A DNA stretch of 63,412 bases from assembly GCF_001905905.1 (NCBI RefSeq), contig NZ_LIVT01000013.1, forward strand, positions 137,293 to 200,704. The letters are read 5' to 3'. This document shows, in pieces, positions 24,294 to 32,609 of this stretch (positions within the stretch are counted from its first letter, which is position 1; each line of letters begins with the position of its first letter). The notes below the pieces were generated by a model, which was not told where the DNA came from, did no database searches, and worked only from the letters and a program-made list of their open reading frames with translations. The translations under genes and the position numbers were made by a program. This stretch comes from Streptomyces sp. CB02366. GTDB lineage: Bacteria; Actinomycetota; Actinomycetes; Streptomycetales; Streptomycetaceae.

Positions 24294-25322
24294 CTACTTC
24301 GCGACCTTCTCCGCGAAGAGCGGGACGACCTTCTCCAGCGCGTACGGGACGGAGAGGATCGAGTCCGTCGCGAACGCCTGCGAGATGCCCTTGTCGTCGA
24401 GGACGATGGCATGGCCCGCCTTCACCGAGGGGACCGCCTGGTACAGCGGGTCACCGGTGATGTCCGTGGCCGGGATGCCGATCGGGGTCGTCACGGTCAG
24501 GTCGGCGTCCAGCAGGTCCAGGTTCTCCTTGGAGACGGAGACGGAGAACCCCTCGCCGGCCCGGGCCTCGGCCTTCGGGTTGTTCGTGAAGCCGAGCCGC
24601 TCGACGAAGTCGACGCGCCCGGTGCCACCGACGTAGGCGCCGAAGCCCTCGGACGTGCGCGAGCCGACGGTGATGGTCCTGCCCTTGAACTCGGGGTGGG
24701 CCTTCGCCGCGGCCTCGAACTTCTTCTCCGTCTCCGCGATCAGCTCCTCGCCCTTCTCCGGTACGCCCATGGCGGCGGCGATCATCGTGGTCTGCCGCTC
24801 CCACGAGATCTTGTACTGGTCGCCGCCCTTCGGCACGCCCACGGTCGGGGCGATCTTCTTCAGGGTGTCGTAACGCGTCTGGTCACCACTGGACTTGGTG
24901 TCCAGGATCAGATCGGGCCGGAGGGCGGCGATCTTCTCGAACTCCGGCTCCATCGTGCCGATGAGCTCCGGCTTCTCGTCGTACATGCCCTTGGCCCACG
25001 GACCGACGCCCTCGCCGCCGAACGGCAGCCAGTCGCTGGCCCCGACCGGCTGGCCGCCGAGCGCGAGCACGGTCTCGGCGTCGCCCCAGCCGAGCGCGAC
25101 GATGCGCTTCGGCTGCTTGTCGACGGTGACCTCGCCGAACTTCGTGCCGACCTTGGCGGGGAAGGCGCCCGCCGAGGCCCCGTCCGAGGCGGCGGACGCG
25201 GAGCCGGTGGAGTCGTCCGACGAGCCGCAGGCCGTAAGGCCCAGGAGGAGGGCGGCCACGGCGCCGACGGCGAGGACGGGGGTGCGGCGGTGCCGCCGGG
25301 TACGGGAAGCGGAAGCGTTCAT
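24294..25322 (-). CDS. Iron-siderophore ABC transporter substrate-binding lipoprotein
   Basis: This 342-aa FecB/FepB-type binding protein captures ferric siderophore outside the membrane. The lipobox LLGLTAC anchors Cys32 to lipid. Family motifs are QPKRIVALGWGDAETVLALG near residue 69 and RPDLILDT. The ATG start has an AAGAGG site, and a near-perfect iron box sits directly upstream. It therefore has its own promoter, separate from the permease-ATPase operon on the same strand. The siderophore type cannot be read from sequence. Confidence 0.93.
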   Translation of the reverse strand: MNASASRTRRHRRTPVLAVGAVAALLLGLTACGSSDDSTGSASAASDGASAGAFPAKVGTKFGEVTVDKQPKRIVALGWGDAETVLALGGQPVGASDWLPFGGEGVGPWAKGMYDEKPELIGTMEPEFEKIAALRPDLILDTKSSGDQTRYDTLKKIAPTVGVPKGGDQYKISWERQTTMIAAAMGVPEKGEELIAETEKKFEAAAKAHPEFKGRTITVGSRTSEGFGAYVGGTGRVDFVERLGFTNNPKAEARAGEGFSVSVSKENLDLLDADLTVTTPIGIPATDITGDPLYQAVPSVKAGHAIVLDDKGISQAFATDSILSVPYALEKVVPLFAEKVAK

Positions 25323-25327
25323 GCCTC

Positions 25328-25346
25328 TTAGGTTAGCCTCACCTAA
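25328..25346 (-). promoter_or_regulatory. Iron box (DmdR/DtxR operator)
   Basis: TTAGGTTAGCCTCACCTAA differs little from the 19-bp streptomycete iron-box consensus. It lies 5 bp upstream of the binding-protein start region, where DmdR1 with Fe2+ would block transcription. The gene is thus expected to be on only under iron starvation. Confidence 0.92.
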
Positions 25347-25397
25347 TGAAGACGATGCCAGGGGGTGGCCCGAAGGGCTCCCCCGCCCGTACGCGGC

Positions 25398-26252
25398 TCA
25401 GGCAGCCGGCCCCTTCACGTGGTGGCGGCCCAGCGGCACCACCATCGGGGTGGCGGAGGCCGGATCCTCGATGACCGAGCAGCGCATCCCGAAGACCTCG
25501 CCGACCAGTTCCTCCGTGACGATGTCGACCGGCCGGCCCTCCGCGACGACCCTCCCCGCCTTCATCGCGACCATGTGGTCCGCGTACCGGCAGGCCAGGT
25601 TGAGATCGTGCAGCACGGCGACCAGGGTGACGCCCTGCTCGTGGTTGAGGTCGGTGAGCAGGTCCAGGACGTCGAGCTGGTGGCTGGCGTCGAGGAAGGT
25701 GGTCGGCTCGTCGAGCAGCAGGATGTCGGTGCGCTGGGCCAGCGCCATCGCGATCCACACCCGCTGGCGCTGGCCGCCCGACAGCTCGTCCACCGGCCGG
25801 TCGGCCAGTTCGAGGACGTCCGTCGACAGCAGCGCCCGCGCCACCGCCTCGTCGTCCTCGGCGCTCCACCGGCGGAACCAGCCCTGGTGCGGGTAACGGC
25901 CGCGCCCGACCAGGTCGGAGACGGTGATCCCCTCGGGGGCGGTGGGGCTCTGCGGGAGGATGCCGAGCACGGAGGCGACCTCCTTGGTCGGCATCTCCTG
26001 GATGGACCGGCCGTCCAGGAGCACCGCCCCGCCGGTGGGGGCGAGCAGCCGGGCCATGGCGCGCAGCAGCGTCGACTTCCCGCAGGCGTTGGGGCCCACG
26101 ATGACGGTGATCCTCCCGGGCGGCACGGCCACGCTCAGACCGGCGACGATCTCGCGGTCGCCGTAGCCGAGCCGGACGTCCCGGGCTTCCAGAGTGTGTT
26201 CGGCCACGGCAGGGCCATGCCTTTCGTCATCGACTTGTCGATACATCGTCAC
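25398..26252 (-). CDS. Iron-siderophore ABC transporter ATP-binding protein
   Basis: This 284-aa FepC/FhuC-type ATPase powers siderophore import. It has Walker A GPNACGKST, Q-loop ILPQSPTAPEG, signature LSGGQRQR, Walker B ILLLDEPTT and the switch His in VLHDLNLA. It begins within two bases of the upstream permease stop (GTG 26252). A later GTG inside PAVAEHTLEARD is an alternative start that would remove about 15 unusual residues. It is the last gene of the three-gene import operon. Confidence 0.93.
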   Translation of the reverse strand: MTMYRQVDDERHGPAVAEHTLEARDVRLGYGDREIVAGLSVAVPPGRITVIVGPNACGKSTLLRAMARLLAPTGGAVLLDGRSIQEMPTKEVASVLGILPQSPTAPEGITVSDLVGRGRYPHQGWFRRWSAEDDEAVARALLSTDVLELADRPVDELSGGQRQRVWIAMALAQRTDILLLDEPTTFLDASHQLDVLDLLTDLNHEQGVTLVAVLHDLNLACRYADHMVAMKAGRVVAEGRPVDIVTEELVGEVFGMRCSVIEDPASATPMVVPLGRHHVKGPAA

Positions 26253-26253
26253 T

Positions 26254-27342
26254 TCAGCCCCCGCCGCCCACGCGGTTGGCGCGGGCCAGGAGCAGGAGCA
26301 GGTACGGGGCGCCGATGAGGCTGGTGACCACGCCCACCGGGAGCTGTACGGAGGGCAGGGCGTGCTGGGCCGCGAGGTCCGCGACCAGGACGAGCAGCGC
26401 CCCGGTCAGGGCCGCCTGCGGCAGGGCCGCGCCGCGGCCCGGAACCAGCCGCCGCGCGATCGGGGCGGCGACGAACGCCACGAACCCGACGGGTCCGGCG
26501 GCGGCGGTCGCGACCCCGGCGAGCGCGGTCGCGCAGGCCAGCAGCGCGAGCCGGCCGCGCTCGGCCTTCGCGCCGAGCCCGGCGGCGGCGTCGTCCCCCA
26601 GCTGGAGGGGGCGCAGCGCCTGGGCGGCGAGGACGGTCAGCGGCAGGAGGAGGCCGAGGGCGGTGAGCAGCGGCCACACCTGGCTCCAGGAGCGGCCGTT
26701 GAGGCTGCCCGCGAGCCAGCGGAACGCCTCCTGCGCGTCGGTGGCCTCGGAGCGGGCCATCACGTACCAGACGATGCTGGACAGGCCCATGCCGACGCCG
26801 ATCCCGACGAGGACCAGGCGCTGTCCGGCGACCCCCTGCCGCCAGGCGAGCAGGTAGATGCCCGCCCCGGCGGCCAGCGAACCGGCGAGGGCGCTCGCGG
26901 AGAGCGCGAGGCCGCTGACCTGGAAGAGCAGGGCGGCGGTGACGGCGACCGCACTGGCTCCGGCGCTGATGCCGATGAGGTCGGGGCTGGCGAGGGGGTT
27001 GCGCAGCACGGTCTGGAAGACGGCTCCGGAGAGGCCGAAGGCCGCGCCGACGAGGATCGCGAGGAGGGCACGCGGCAGCCGCAGTTCCAGCACGACGAAC
27101 CGCGATCCGCCGTCGCCGCCCCCGAGCAGGGTCTCCACGACCTTCCCGATCGGCATGACCATGTCTCCGACGCCGAGCGAGACGCCGAACACGACGACCA
27201 GGGCGGCCAGCAGCCCGGCCCCGACGAGGAGGGAGCGCCGCAGCCCCCGGGAGCGTACGGCGGAGATCAGGCGTACGGCGTCGGCGAGGCGTTCCTCGTC
27301 CGCGCGCGTGGCGTTCTCGGCCACGGCGGGCGCCCGGCTCAC
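26254..27342 (-). CDS. Iron-siderophore ABC transporter permease (FecCD family)
   Basis: This 362-aa polytopic FecCD permease probably has about ten membrane helices. It has LRLPRALLAILVGAAFGLSGAVFQTVLRNPLASPDLIGISAGAS-type sequence, which is the family signature. The GTG start overlaps the preceding permease stop by 4 bp (GTGA), showing coupled translation. It pairs with the neighbouring permease to form a heterodimeric channel. Confidence 0.93.
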   Translation of the reverse strand: MSRAPAVAENATRADEERLADAVRLISAVRSRGLRRSLLVGAGLLAALVVVFGVSLGVGDMVMPIGKVVETLLGGGDGGSRFVVLELRLPRALLAILVGAAFGLSGAVFQTVLRNPLASPDLIGISAGASAVAVTAALLFQVSGLALSASALAGSLAAGAGIYLLAWRQGVAGQRLVLVGIGVGMGLSSIVWYVMARSEATDAQEAFRWLAGSLNGRSWSQVWPLLTALGLLLPLTVLAAQALRPLQLGDDAAAGLGAKAERGRLALLACATALAGVATAAAGPVGFVAFVAAPIARRLVPGRGAALPQAALTGALLVLVADLAAQHALPSVQLPVGVVTSLIGAPYLLLLLARANRVGGGG

Positions 27343-28403
27343 AGTTCCACCAGCTTCCTGCGCCGGACGAGCCAGATGAAGGGGATGCAGCCGATGGCGG
27401 CCGTGACCACGCCGACCTGCACCTCACCGGGCCGGGCGACGACCCGGCCCACGATGTCCGCGAGGAGCAGCATGATCGGGGCGAGCACCATGCTGTACGG
27501 AAGCACCCAGCGGTAGTCGGGTCCGGTGATGAGGCGGGCGGCGTGCGGTACGGCGAGCCCGACGAAGCCGATGGGCCCGGCGACGACGGTGGCCGCGCCG
27601 CAGAGGAGCACCACGGCGAGGGCGGCGACCACGCGGATGGCCCCGACGCGCTGGCCGAGGCCGCGGGCGAGGTCGTCGCCGAGGGAGAGGGCGTTGAGCT
27701 GCGGTCCGAGCGCCAGCGCCAGCACGGTGCCGACCGCGATGAACGGCGATGCCTGCCACAGCACTTCGGGGCCGCGGGCGGTCAGCGCGCCGAGCTGCCA
27801 GAACCGGAACCGGTCGTAGCCGCCCCGGTCCTGGAGCAGGATGGCGTTGGTGACCGAGGTGAGGACCGCGGCGGTCGCGGCCCCGGCGAGGGCCAGCTTG
27901 ACCGGTGTAGCACCCTCGCGGCCGAGCGAGCCGACCCCGTACACGAGGAGGGCGGCGAGCAGCGCGCCGAGGAAGCCGAACCAGATGAACTGGGTCGTGG
28001 CCGTGAACCCCAGCAGGGTGATCGAGCAGACGACGGCGACGGACGCACCCGCGTTGACGCCGAGGAGCTGGGGGTCGGCCAGGGGGTTGCGGGCGACGCC
28101 CTGCATCACCGTGCCCGCGAGGCCGAGCGCGGCTCCCGCCAGGAGCCCGGCGACGGTGCGCGGGATGCGGACCTCCTGGACGATGAGTTGCCCCTTGACG
28201 GCCGTGTCCGGGTCGAGCACCCCGTCGACGACGTCGCGGAAGGGCACATCGCCGGAGCCGACGGCGAGGCTGGCGACGACGGCGAGGAGGAGGACGGCGA
28301 GGGCGGCGAGCAGCCCGAGGGCGAGGACGGACCGGCTGCGCTTGCGCCGCGTCTCCATGCCGCCGGACGGCTTCCCCTTCACCAGGAGGGCCGAGCCGCT
28401 CAC
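27339..28403 (-). CDS. Iron-siderophore ABC transporter permease (FecCD family)
   Basis: This 354-aa FecCD permease is the first gene of the import operon. It shows IPRTVAGLLAGAALGLAGTVMQG and NPLADPQLLGVNAGASVAVV, together with hydrophobic segments across its length. The partner permease overlaps it by 4 bp. A weak iron-box-like element lies about 200 bp upstream, in the divergent region shared with the PPOX-family gene. Confidence 0.93.
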   Translation of the reverse strand: MSGSALLVKGKPSGGMETRRKRSRSVLALGLLAALAVLLLAVVASLAVGSGDVPFRDVVDGVLDPDTAVKGQLIVQEVRIPRTVAGLLAGAALGLAGTVMQGVARNPLADPQLLGVNAGASVAVVCSITLLGFTATTQFIWFGFLGALLAALLVYGVGSLGREGATPVKLALAGAATAAVLTSVTNAILLQDRGGYDRFRFWQLGALTARGPEVLWQASPFIAVGTVLALALGPQLNALSLGDDLARGLGQRVGAIRVVAALAVVLLCGAATVVAGPIGFVGLAVPHAARLITGPDYRWVLPYSMVLAPIMLLLADIVGRVVARPGEVQVGVVTAAIGCIPFIWLVRRRKLVEL

Positions 28404-28607
28404 GGCCCGGCCGCCGGGGCGGGCGCCATGCGGTGGTGCACTGTTCGTTCCTCACGCTGGTTCGTCGCGCCGGGGCCCTCGGGCACGGGAGGCGCTGCCG
28501 TCGCCGACCGGTCCGCCCCGGAGGGAGCGCACGGCCGGGCCGGGGCGCCCCGGACGGTGAGTGCGACCGGCGCCACCCCGGGGCGGGGGCCGCCGGGAGA
28601 CCCGAAG

Positions 28608-28621
28608 TAAGGTCACCCTAA
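28608..28621. promoter_or_regulatory. Possible weak iron box in the divergent region
   Basis: TAAGGTCACCCTAA is an imperfect palindrome resembling the core of an iron box, between the permease operon and the PPOX-family gene. It is shorter than the consensus, so the call is tentative. The rest of the 272-bp gap (28404-28675) shows nothing clear. Confidence 0.4.
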
Positions 28622-28675
28622 CAGCGTCTGTCCAGCCGTGCGCTGCCGCACCCCACAAGCTCCGGAGCACCCCCC

Positions 28676-29260
28676 TTGCCGTACGCCGCCGACTCCACCA
28701 CCCCCACCACCCTCATGGCCGATCCGCTGGCAGGGACCGTGCCCCTCGGCTCGGCGGAAGAGCTGCGCGCACTCCTGGGCACCCCGCACCCCATCGTCAT
28801 CGACAAGGTCCACGACCGGCTCACCGACGACGACCTGGACCTGCTGGCCCGCTCCCCGTTCTGCACGATGGCCACCTCCGACGCGAACGGCGACTGCGAC
28901 GCCACCCCGCGCGGCGGCGCCCCCGGCTTCACCCACGTCCTGGACCGGTCCACGATCGCCCTGCCCGACCGCCCGGGGAACCGCCGCGCGGACAGCTTCC
29001 ACAACATCCTGGCCAACCCCCGGGTGGGCCTGCTCTACCTGGTACCGGGCGCGATGGACGTCCTGCGCGTCAACGGCCGCGCCCGCATCGTCACGGACGG
29101 ACCGTTCTTCGACGCGATGGCGGTGAAGGGCCGACGCCCGGTGCTCGCCCTGGTCGTGGAGATCGACGAGGTCTTCCGGCACTGTCCGGCGTCGCTGAAG
29201 CGGTCGGGGGTGTGGGCTCCGGAGACGTGGGCGGGGGCGGCCGACGTCTTGTCCTCGTAG
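28676..29260 (+). CDS. Pyridoxamine 5'-phosphate oxidase-like FMN-binding protein
   Basis: This is a 194-aa protein of the PPOX/split-barrel fold, of the MSMEG_1061-type group. Members bind FMN or F420 and reduce small molecules. Segments RSPFCTMATSDANGDCDATPRGG and PGNRRADSFHNILANPRVGLLYLVPG are characteristic. Translation starts at TTG 28676 or at ATG 28715 (MADPLAG). It is divergent from the siderophore permease operon and might release iron or process the siderophore; that link rests only on position and the weak iron-box-like site. Confidence 0.85.
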   Translation: MPYAADSTTPTTLMADPLAGTVPLGSAEELRALLGTPHPIVIDKVHDRLTDDDLDLLARSPFCTMATSDANGDCDATPRGGAPGFTHVLDRSTIALPDRPGNRRADSFHNILANPRVGLLYLVPGAMDVLRVNGRARIVTDGPFFDAMAVKGRRPVLALVVEIDEVFRHCPASLKRSGVWAPETWAGAADVLSS

Positions 29261-29550
29261 CCGCTGGTCGCGTCACCGATGGCGGTGTGGGTGGTCCCGC
29301 CACTTCGCCGGCCCGCGCTGTTGCAGGGGTGACTCCTCCAGTACGGGGCCGCGTCGCGGCCGGCCTCGACGGCGCGGCCGCGGTCTCCGGCCCTCGGCGA
29401 CGGCTTCACGGAGCCCCCGGCGCGGGCTGTCCCCACCGACGCCCCGGTGATCTAATCGTCCGCGGCTCCGCCGGAGTGGGGAGCGGACGGCCGAAGACGG
29501 TACCGGTCAAGTGAACACGTGGGTACGGAACGTGAGGGGCGGGCAACCGA

Positions 29551-31650
29551 ATGAAGAGACGTGTCGGGGTCATAGGCGCCGCTGTCGTGTGCGCCTTGCT
29601 CGGGGTGCAGGCGGGCACCGGCAGCGCGAGCGCCGTCGCGGGCGGGCGGGGGGTTCCGGGATCGGCGGCTGTCGCGGCCACCGATGATCCGGCCGGGTTC
29701 CCGTACGTCGGCTCCGCCGGCGCGGAGGCCGGCAGCGGGACACGGCCGGCCGGCCGGGCCCCCGGCGGGACGCGGACGACCGCCCGGCCCGCCGGCGGGA
29801 CGCCCACGGCCACCGTGCGGACGGCCGGGAAGGGTGCTCGCCACGACTACGACGGCGACGGCCGCAGCGACATGGTCGCCTGGTACGACTACAGCGAGGG
29901 CCACGACGGCATGCGCGCCTTCCTGGCCGGCCCGGACGGGGGCTTCGCCGCGCCCAACCGGGCCTGGGAGTCGCCGAAGGGCAACTTCTGGGCCGAGCAC
30001 ATGAAGCGCGTCACCGGTGACTTCAACGGCGACGGCACGGGGGATGTCGCCGCCTTCTACGGTTACGACGACGGGCGGGTCTCCCTCCTCACCTGGCTCG
30101 GCACGGGCGACGGCGCCTTCGCCCCGCACTTCGCCTCCTGGGCCGTGGCGCCGGACAACTGGACCTTCGACGCGATCACCGCGGAGGCCGGCGACTTCAA
30201 CGGCGACGGCCGCGACGACATCGCCGCCTGGTACGACTACCGCAACGGCGACGACAAGCTCTTCACGTTCCTCGCCGATGCCAAGGGCGGTTTCGGCGCT
30301 CCCTTCCCGTCCTTCGCGCGCGCCGCCGCCGACGGCTGGGAGGTCGACCGCATGAAGTTCGCCACCGGCGATTTCGACGGCGACGGCCGCGACGACATCG
30401 GGGTCCTCGACAGCTACGCCGCCGGCACCGTGAGGCTGATGACGTTCGCCTCGAAGGCCGACGGCGGGTTCGGCGAGCCCGTACGCGGCTGGGAGTCCAC
30501 CGGCTGGCACTTCGGGCGGGTCAGCGTGCACGCCGGCGACTTCAACGGCGACGGCCGCGACGAGTTCGCCGCCTGGTACGACTACGCCGACGGGCACGAC
30601 GCCCTCATCGGCTTCGATCTCGACGCCGAGGGCAGGTTCGGCAACCGGCGCGAACTGCTGAACGCCGTACCGGGCTGGTACGAGCGGTCCCGGATGCGCC
30701 TCGTGACCGGCGACTACAACGGTGACGGGCGCGACGACCTCGCCGCCTTCTACGGCTACAGCGACACACGGGCAAAGGCCTTCACCTTCGTCGCCACGCC
30801 CGACGGCGCCCTCGGCGACGCCCTGCACAGCTGGTCGGAGCCCTCGGGCTGGAACCTCGACCGAACCCACCTGTTCGAGCGTTACAGCAGTCCCCCGCCC
30901 CTGCCCGTCTGCCCGGTGGTGTACGGGCACGGCGGGTACCCGACCGGGGACAACGCCTACGAACGCGACCAGGTCCGCCAGCCGAACCACCCGAAGGGGC
31001 TGGCGCAGTACAAGAGCTGGGGGGCGGGCGGGGTGGAAGCCGACCTCCAGCTCACCAGGAACGGCACCAAGGGCGTGATGTGGCACAACAGGTCCACCTG
31101 GGGTCTCACGGGCCCCAAGGCCGATGTCACGGACATCTGGTGGGCCACCGGCGCCGATCAGCTCAAGGGCCGCACGATCATCCGCGGTCCGTACGAGGGC
31201 GAGACCGTGTACACCTTCCGCGAATGGCTGGAGAGCGCCCGGAGCCAGAACATGGCGGCGTTCGTGGAGCTCAAGGGCGAGGCCGGACAGTCTCTGCTCA
31301 ACCCCGACGCGTCCATCCGCGAGACCGCCTGGAACGAGGTCGTCGCCCCCATCGCCGAGCGCGCCACCAAGCAGAAGATCATGATCTACACGGGTGCCGA
31401 GAACAGCGCCCTGAAGGCCGAACTCACCAAGCGCATGGAGGCGGCCGGTCTCGGCGCCGCCCTCAAGAACCACCCCCGCTGGGTGGACTCGGCGGAGTAC
31501 GGCTGGGAGGAACCGGCCCCGTCCGCCTCCCTGCACCACCCCACCTGGCAGGAGAAGCTGGACCAGTTCGCCACGCCCGTCTCCGCGCAGGCGATGGTCA
31601 CCACCTGGCCCAGGGAATTGAAGTCCTGGCTGAGCGGGAAGTGCCTCTGA
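29551..31650 (+). CDS. Secreted glycerophosphodiester phosphodiesterase with FG-GAP-like repeats
   Basis: This 699-aa exported protein starts at ATG (MKRRVGVIGAAVVCALLGVQ, a signal peptide). After a Gly/Thr/Arg-rich linker, residues of about 95-445 hold six FG-GAP/VCBS-like repeats, each marked by a calcium-binding D-x-x-G-D-G motif (DYDGDGRSD, DFNGDGTGD, DFNGDGRDD, DFDGDGRDD, DFNGDGRDE, DYNGDGRDD). From about residue 454 there is a GDPD domain: YGHGGYPTGDNAYE, GVEADLQLTRNGTKGVMWHN, and AAFVELKG. These match the catalytic HRG/ExD/HD pattern, with HGG in place of HRG. It should release sn-glycerol-3-phosphate from glycerophosphodiesters or teichoic-acid-like polymers outside the cell. The beta-propeller may bind a surface polymer. 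Confidence 0.82.
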   Translation: MKRRVGVIGAAVVCALLGVQAGTGSASAVAGGRGVPGSAAVAATDDPAGFPYVGSAGAEAGSGTRPAGRAPGGTRTTARPAGGTPTATVRTAGKGARHDYDGDGRSDMVAWYDYSEGHDGMRAFLAGPDGGFAAPNRAWESPKGNFWAEHMKRVTGDFNGDGTGDVAAFYGYDDGRVSLLTWLGTGDGAFAPHFASWAVAPDNWTFDAITAEAGDFNGDGRDDIAAWYDYRNGDDKLFTFLADAKGGFGAPFPSFARAAADGWEVDRMKFATGDFDGDGRDDIGVLDSYAAGTVRLMTFASKADGGFGEPVRGWESTGWHFGRVSVHAGDFNGDGRDEFAAWYDYADGHDALIGFDLDAEGRFGNRRELLNAVPGWYERSRMRLVTGDYNGDGRDDLAAFYGYSDTRAKAFTFVATPDGALGDALHSWSEPSGWNLDRTHLFERYSSPPPLPVCPVVYGHGGYPTGDNAYERDQVRQPNHPKGLAQYKSWGAGGVEADLQLTRNGTKGVMWHNRSTWGLTGPKADVTDIWWATGADQLKGRTIIRGPYEGETVYTFREWLESARSQNMAAFVELKGEAGQSLLNPDASIRETAWNEVVAPIAERATKQKIMIYTGAENSALKAELTKRMEAAGLGAALKNHPRWVDSAEYGWEEPAPSASLHHPTWQEKLDQFATPVSAQAMVTTWPRELKSWLSGKCL

Positions 31651-31661
31651 CGCTCGTACGC

Positions 31662-31703
31662 CCGCGCCCGCCCGCGCCCCGCTCGAGGCATGGGCGGGCG
31701 CGG
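31662..31703. terminator. Terminator after the GDPD gene
   Basis: CCGCGCCCGCCC and GGGCGGGCGCGG form a 12-bp perfect stem with an 18-nt loop, beginning 12 bp past the stop codon. Confidence 0.75.
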
Positions 31704-31813
31704 ACGGTCGGGGGCGAGCGCGGGGGTGCGGCAGCGCCGGTCCCCCGCTCCATCGGCCGGGGACGGGCCTCGGGCGCCGAGGCGAGCCCCGGCCCCCTCC
31801 CGCCGCCGTACGA

Positions 31814-32428
31814 CTACCGCCCGGCGGACACCGGTTCGCGCCGCATGACCCACAGCACCGGGCCGCCGCCCGGGAGGGCCGCCTCGCCCAGCACCGTGAA
31901 GCCGAAGTGCTCGTAGAAGGGGAGGTTGTCCGGCTTGGAGGACTCCAGGTAGACCGGCAGCCCCGCCGCGTCGGCCTGGGCCAGTCCGGACCGCAGCAGC
32001 GCCGCCCCGTGCCCCTGGCCCCGGGCGGCCGGGTCCGCGCCGACGACCGCCAGGTACCAGTGCGGCTCCTTCGGCCCGTGCTCGGCGGCGGCCTGGACGG
32101 CCTCCCGGAACAGCGGCGCCCGGTCGCCCAGGATCTCCTCCAGCTCGGCGATCGTCTCCGCGTCCGGGACCGCCTTCTCCTGCCCCTCCGGCGTCACCCA
32201 GAACGCGGCCGCCGAGGCGGTGCGCTCGCACAGCCCGTGGCGGCCGTACTGCCGGGTGAAGATCGTGGTGAAGTAGCGGACCAGATCGGGCTCGCGCGAG
32301 GCCCCGCCGGGGAAGAACCAGTCCATCATCGGATCGTCGGCGAAGGCGCGGGCCAGGGTGCGGCTGATCTCCGGGGCGTCGTCGAGCGTGGCCGCCCGCG
32401 GAGTGTTCGTTATCGACATACGGGTCAT
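31814..32428 (-). CDS. GNAT family N-acetyltransferase
   Basis: This is an acetyl-CoA-dependent acyltransferase of the GNAT fold, 204 aa if it starts at ATG 32428 (MTRMSITNTPRAATLDDAPE); ATG 32419 is an alternative, and neither has a good ribosome binding site. Motif A is visible as YLAVVGADPAARGQGHGAALLRSGL, which contains the R/Q-G-x-G-x/A pyrophosphate loop. Motif B, YLESSKPDNLPFYEHFGF, follows. The substrate is unknown. The gene stands alone between the GDPD gene and the Rhs locus. Confidence 0.88.
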   Translation of the reverse strand: MTRMSITNTPRAATLDDAPEISRTLARAFADDPMMDWFFPGGASREPDLVRYFTTIFTRQYGRHGLCERTASAAAFWVTPEGQEKAVPDAETIAELEEILGDRAPLFREAVQAAAEHGPKEPHWYLAVVGADPAARGQGHGAALLRSGLAQADAAGLPVYLESSKPDNLPFYEHFGFTVLGEAALPGGGPVLWVMRREPVSAGR

Positions 32429-32538
32429 TCTGCACGGCGATGATCTTGGGTGGTCAGGGGCCCCCGTACCGGTCGGCCCGTCCCCCCGCCGCCCGCGCGG
32501 CACCCCGTACCGGTCGCCCCGCCGCCCGGCAGCGCGCG

Positions 32539-32579
32539 AGGCCCGGCCCGCCCCACAGCGTGGGCAGCGGACCGGGCCT
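32539..32579 (-). terminator. Imperfect hairpin downstream of the secreted FG-GAP gene
   Basis: AGGCCCGGCCCGC pairs with GCGGACCGGGCCT with one mismatch, 31 bp past the stop codon. Two copies of CCCCGTACCGGTCG lie just beyond, near 32463 and 32503. Confidence 0.6.
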
Positions 32580-32609
32580 CCCGAGGAGCGGCGCCCCGGT
32601 GAACGCGTC

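Noticed and set aside
29840..30740. Regularly spaced GACTTCAACGGCGACGGC-type repeats, possible CRISPR
   Set aside because: Spacing is about 165-180 bp, and the repeats are in frame inside the GDPD gene, where they encode calcium-binding FG-GAP motifs.
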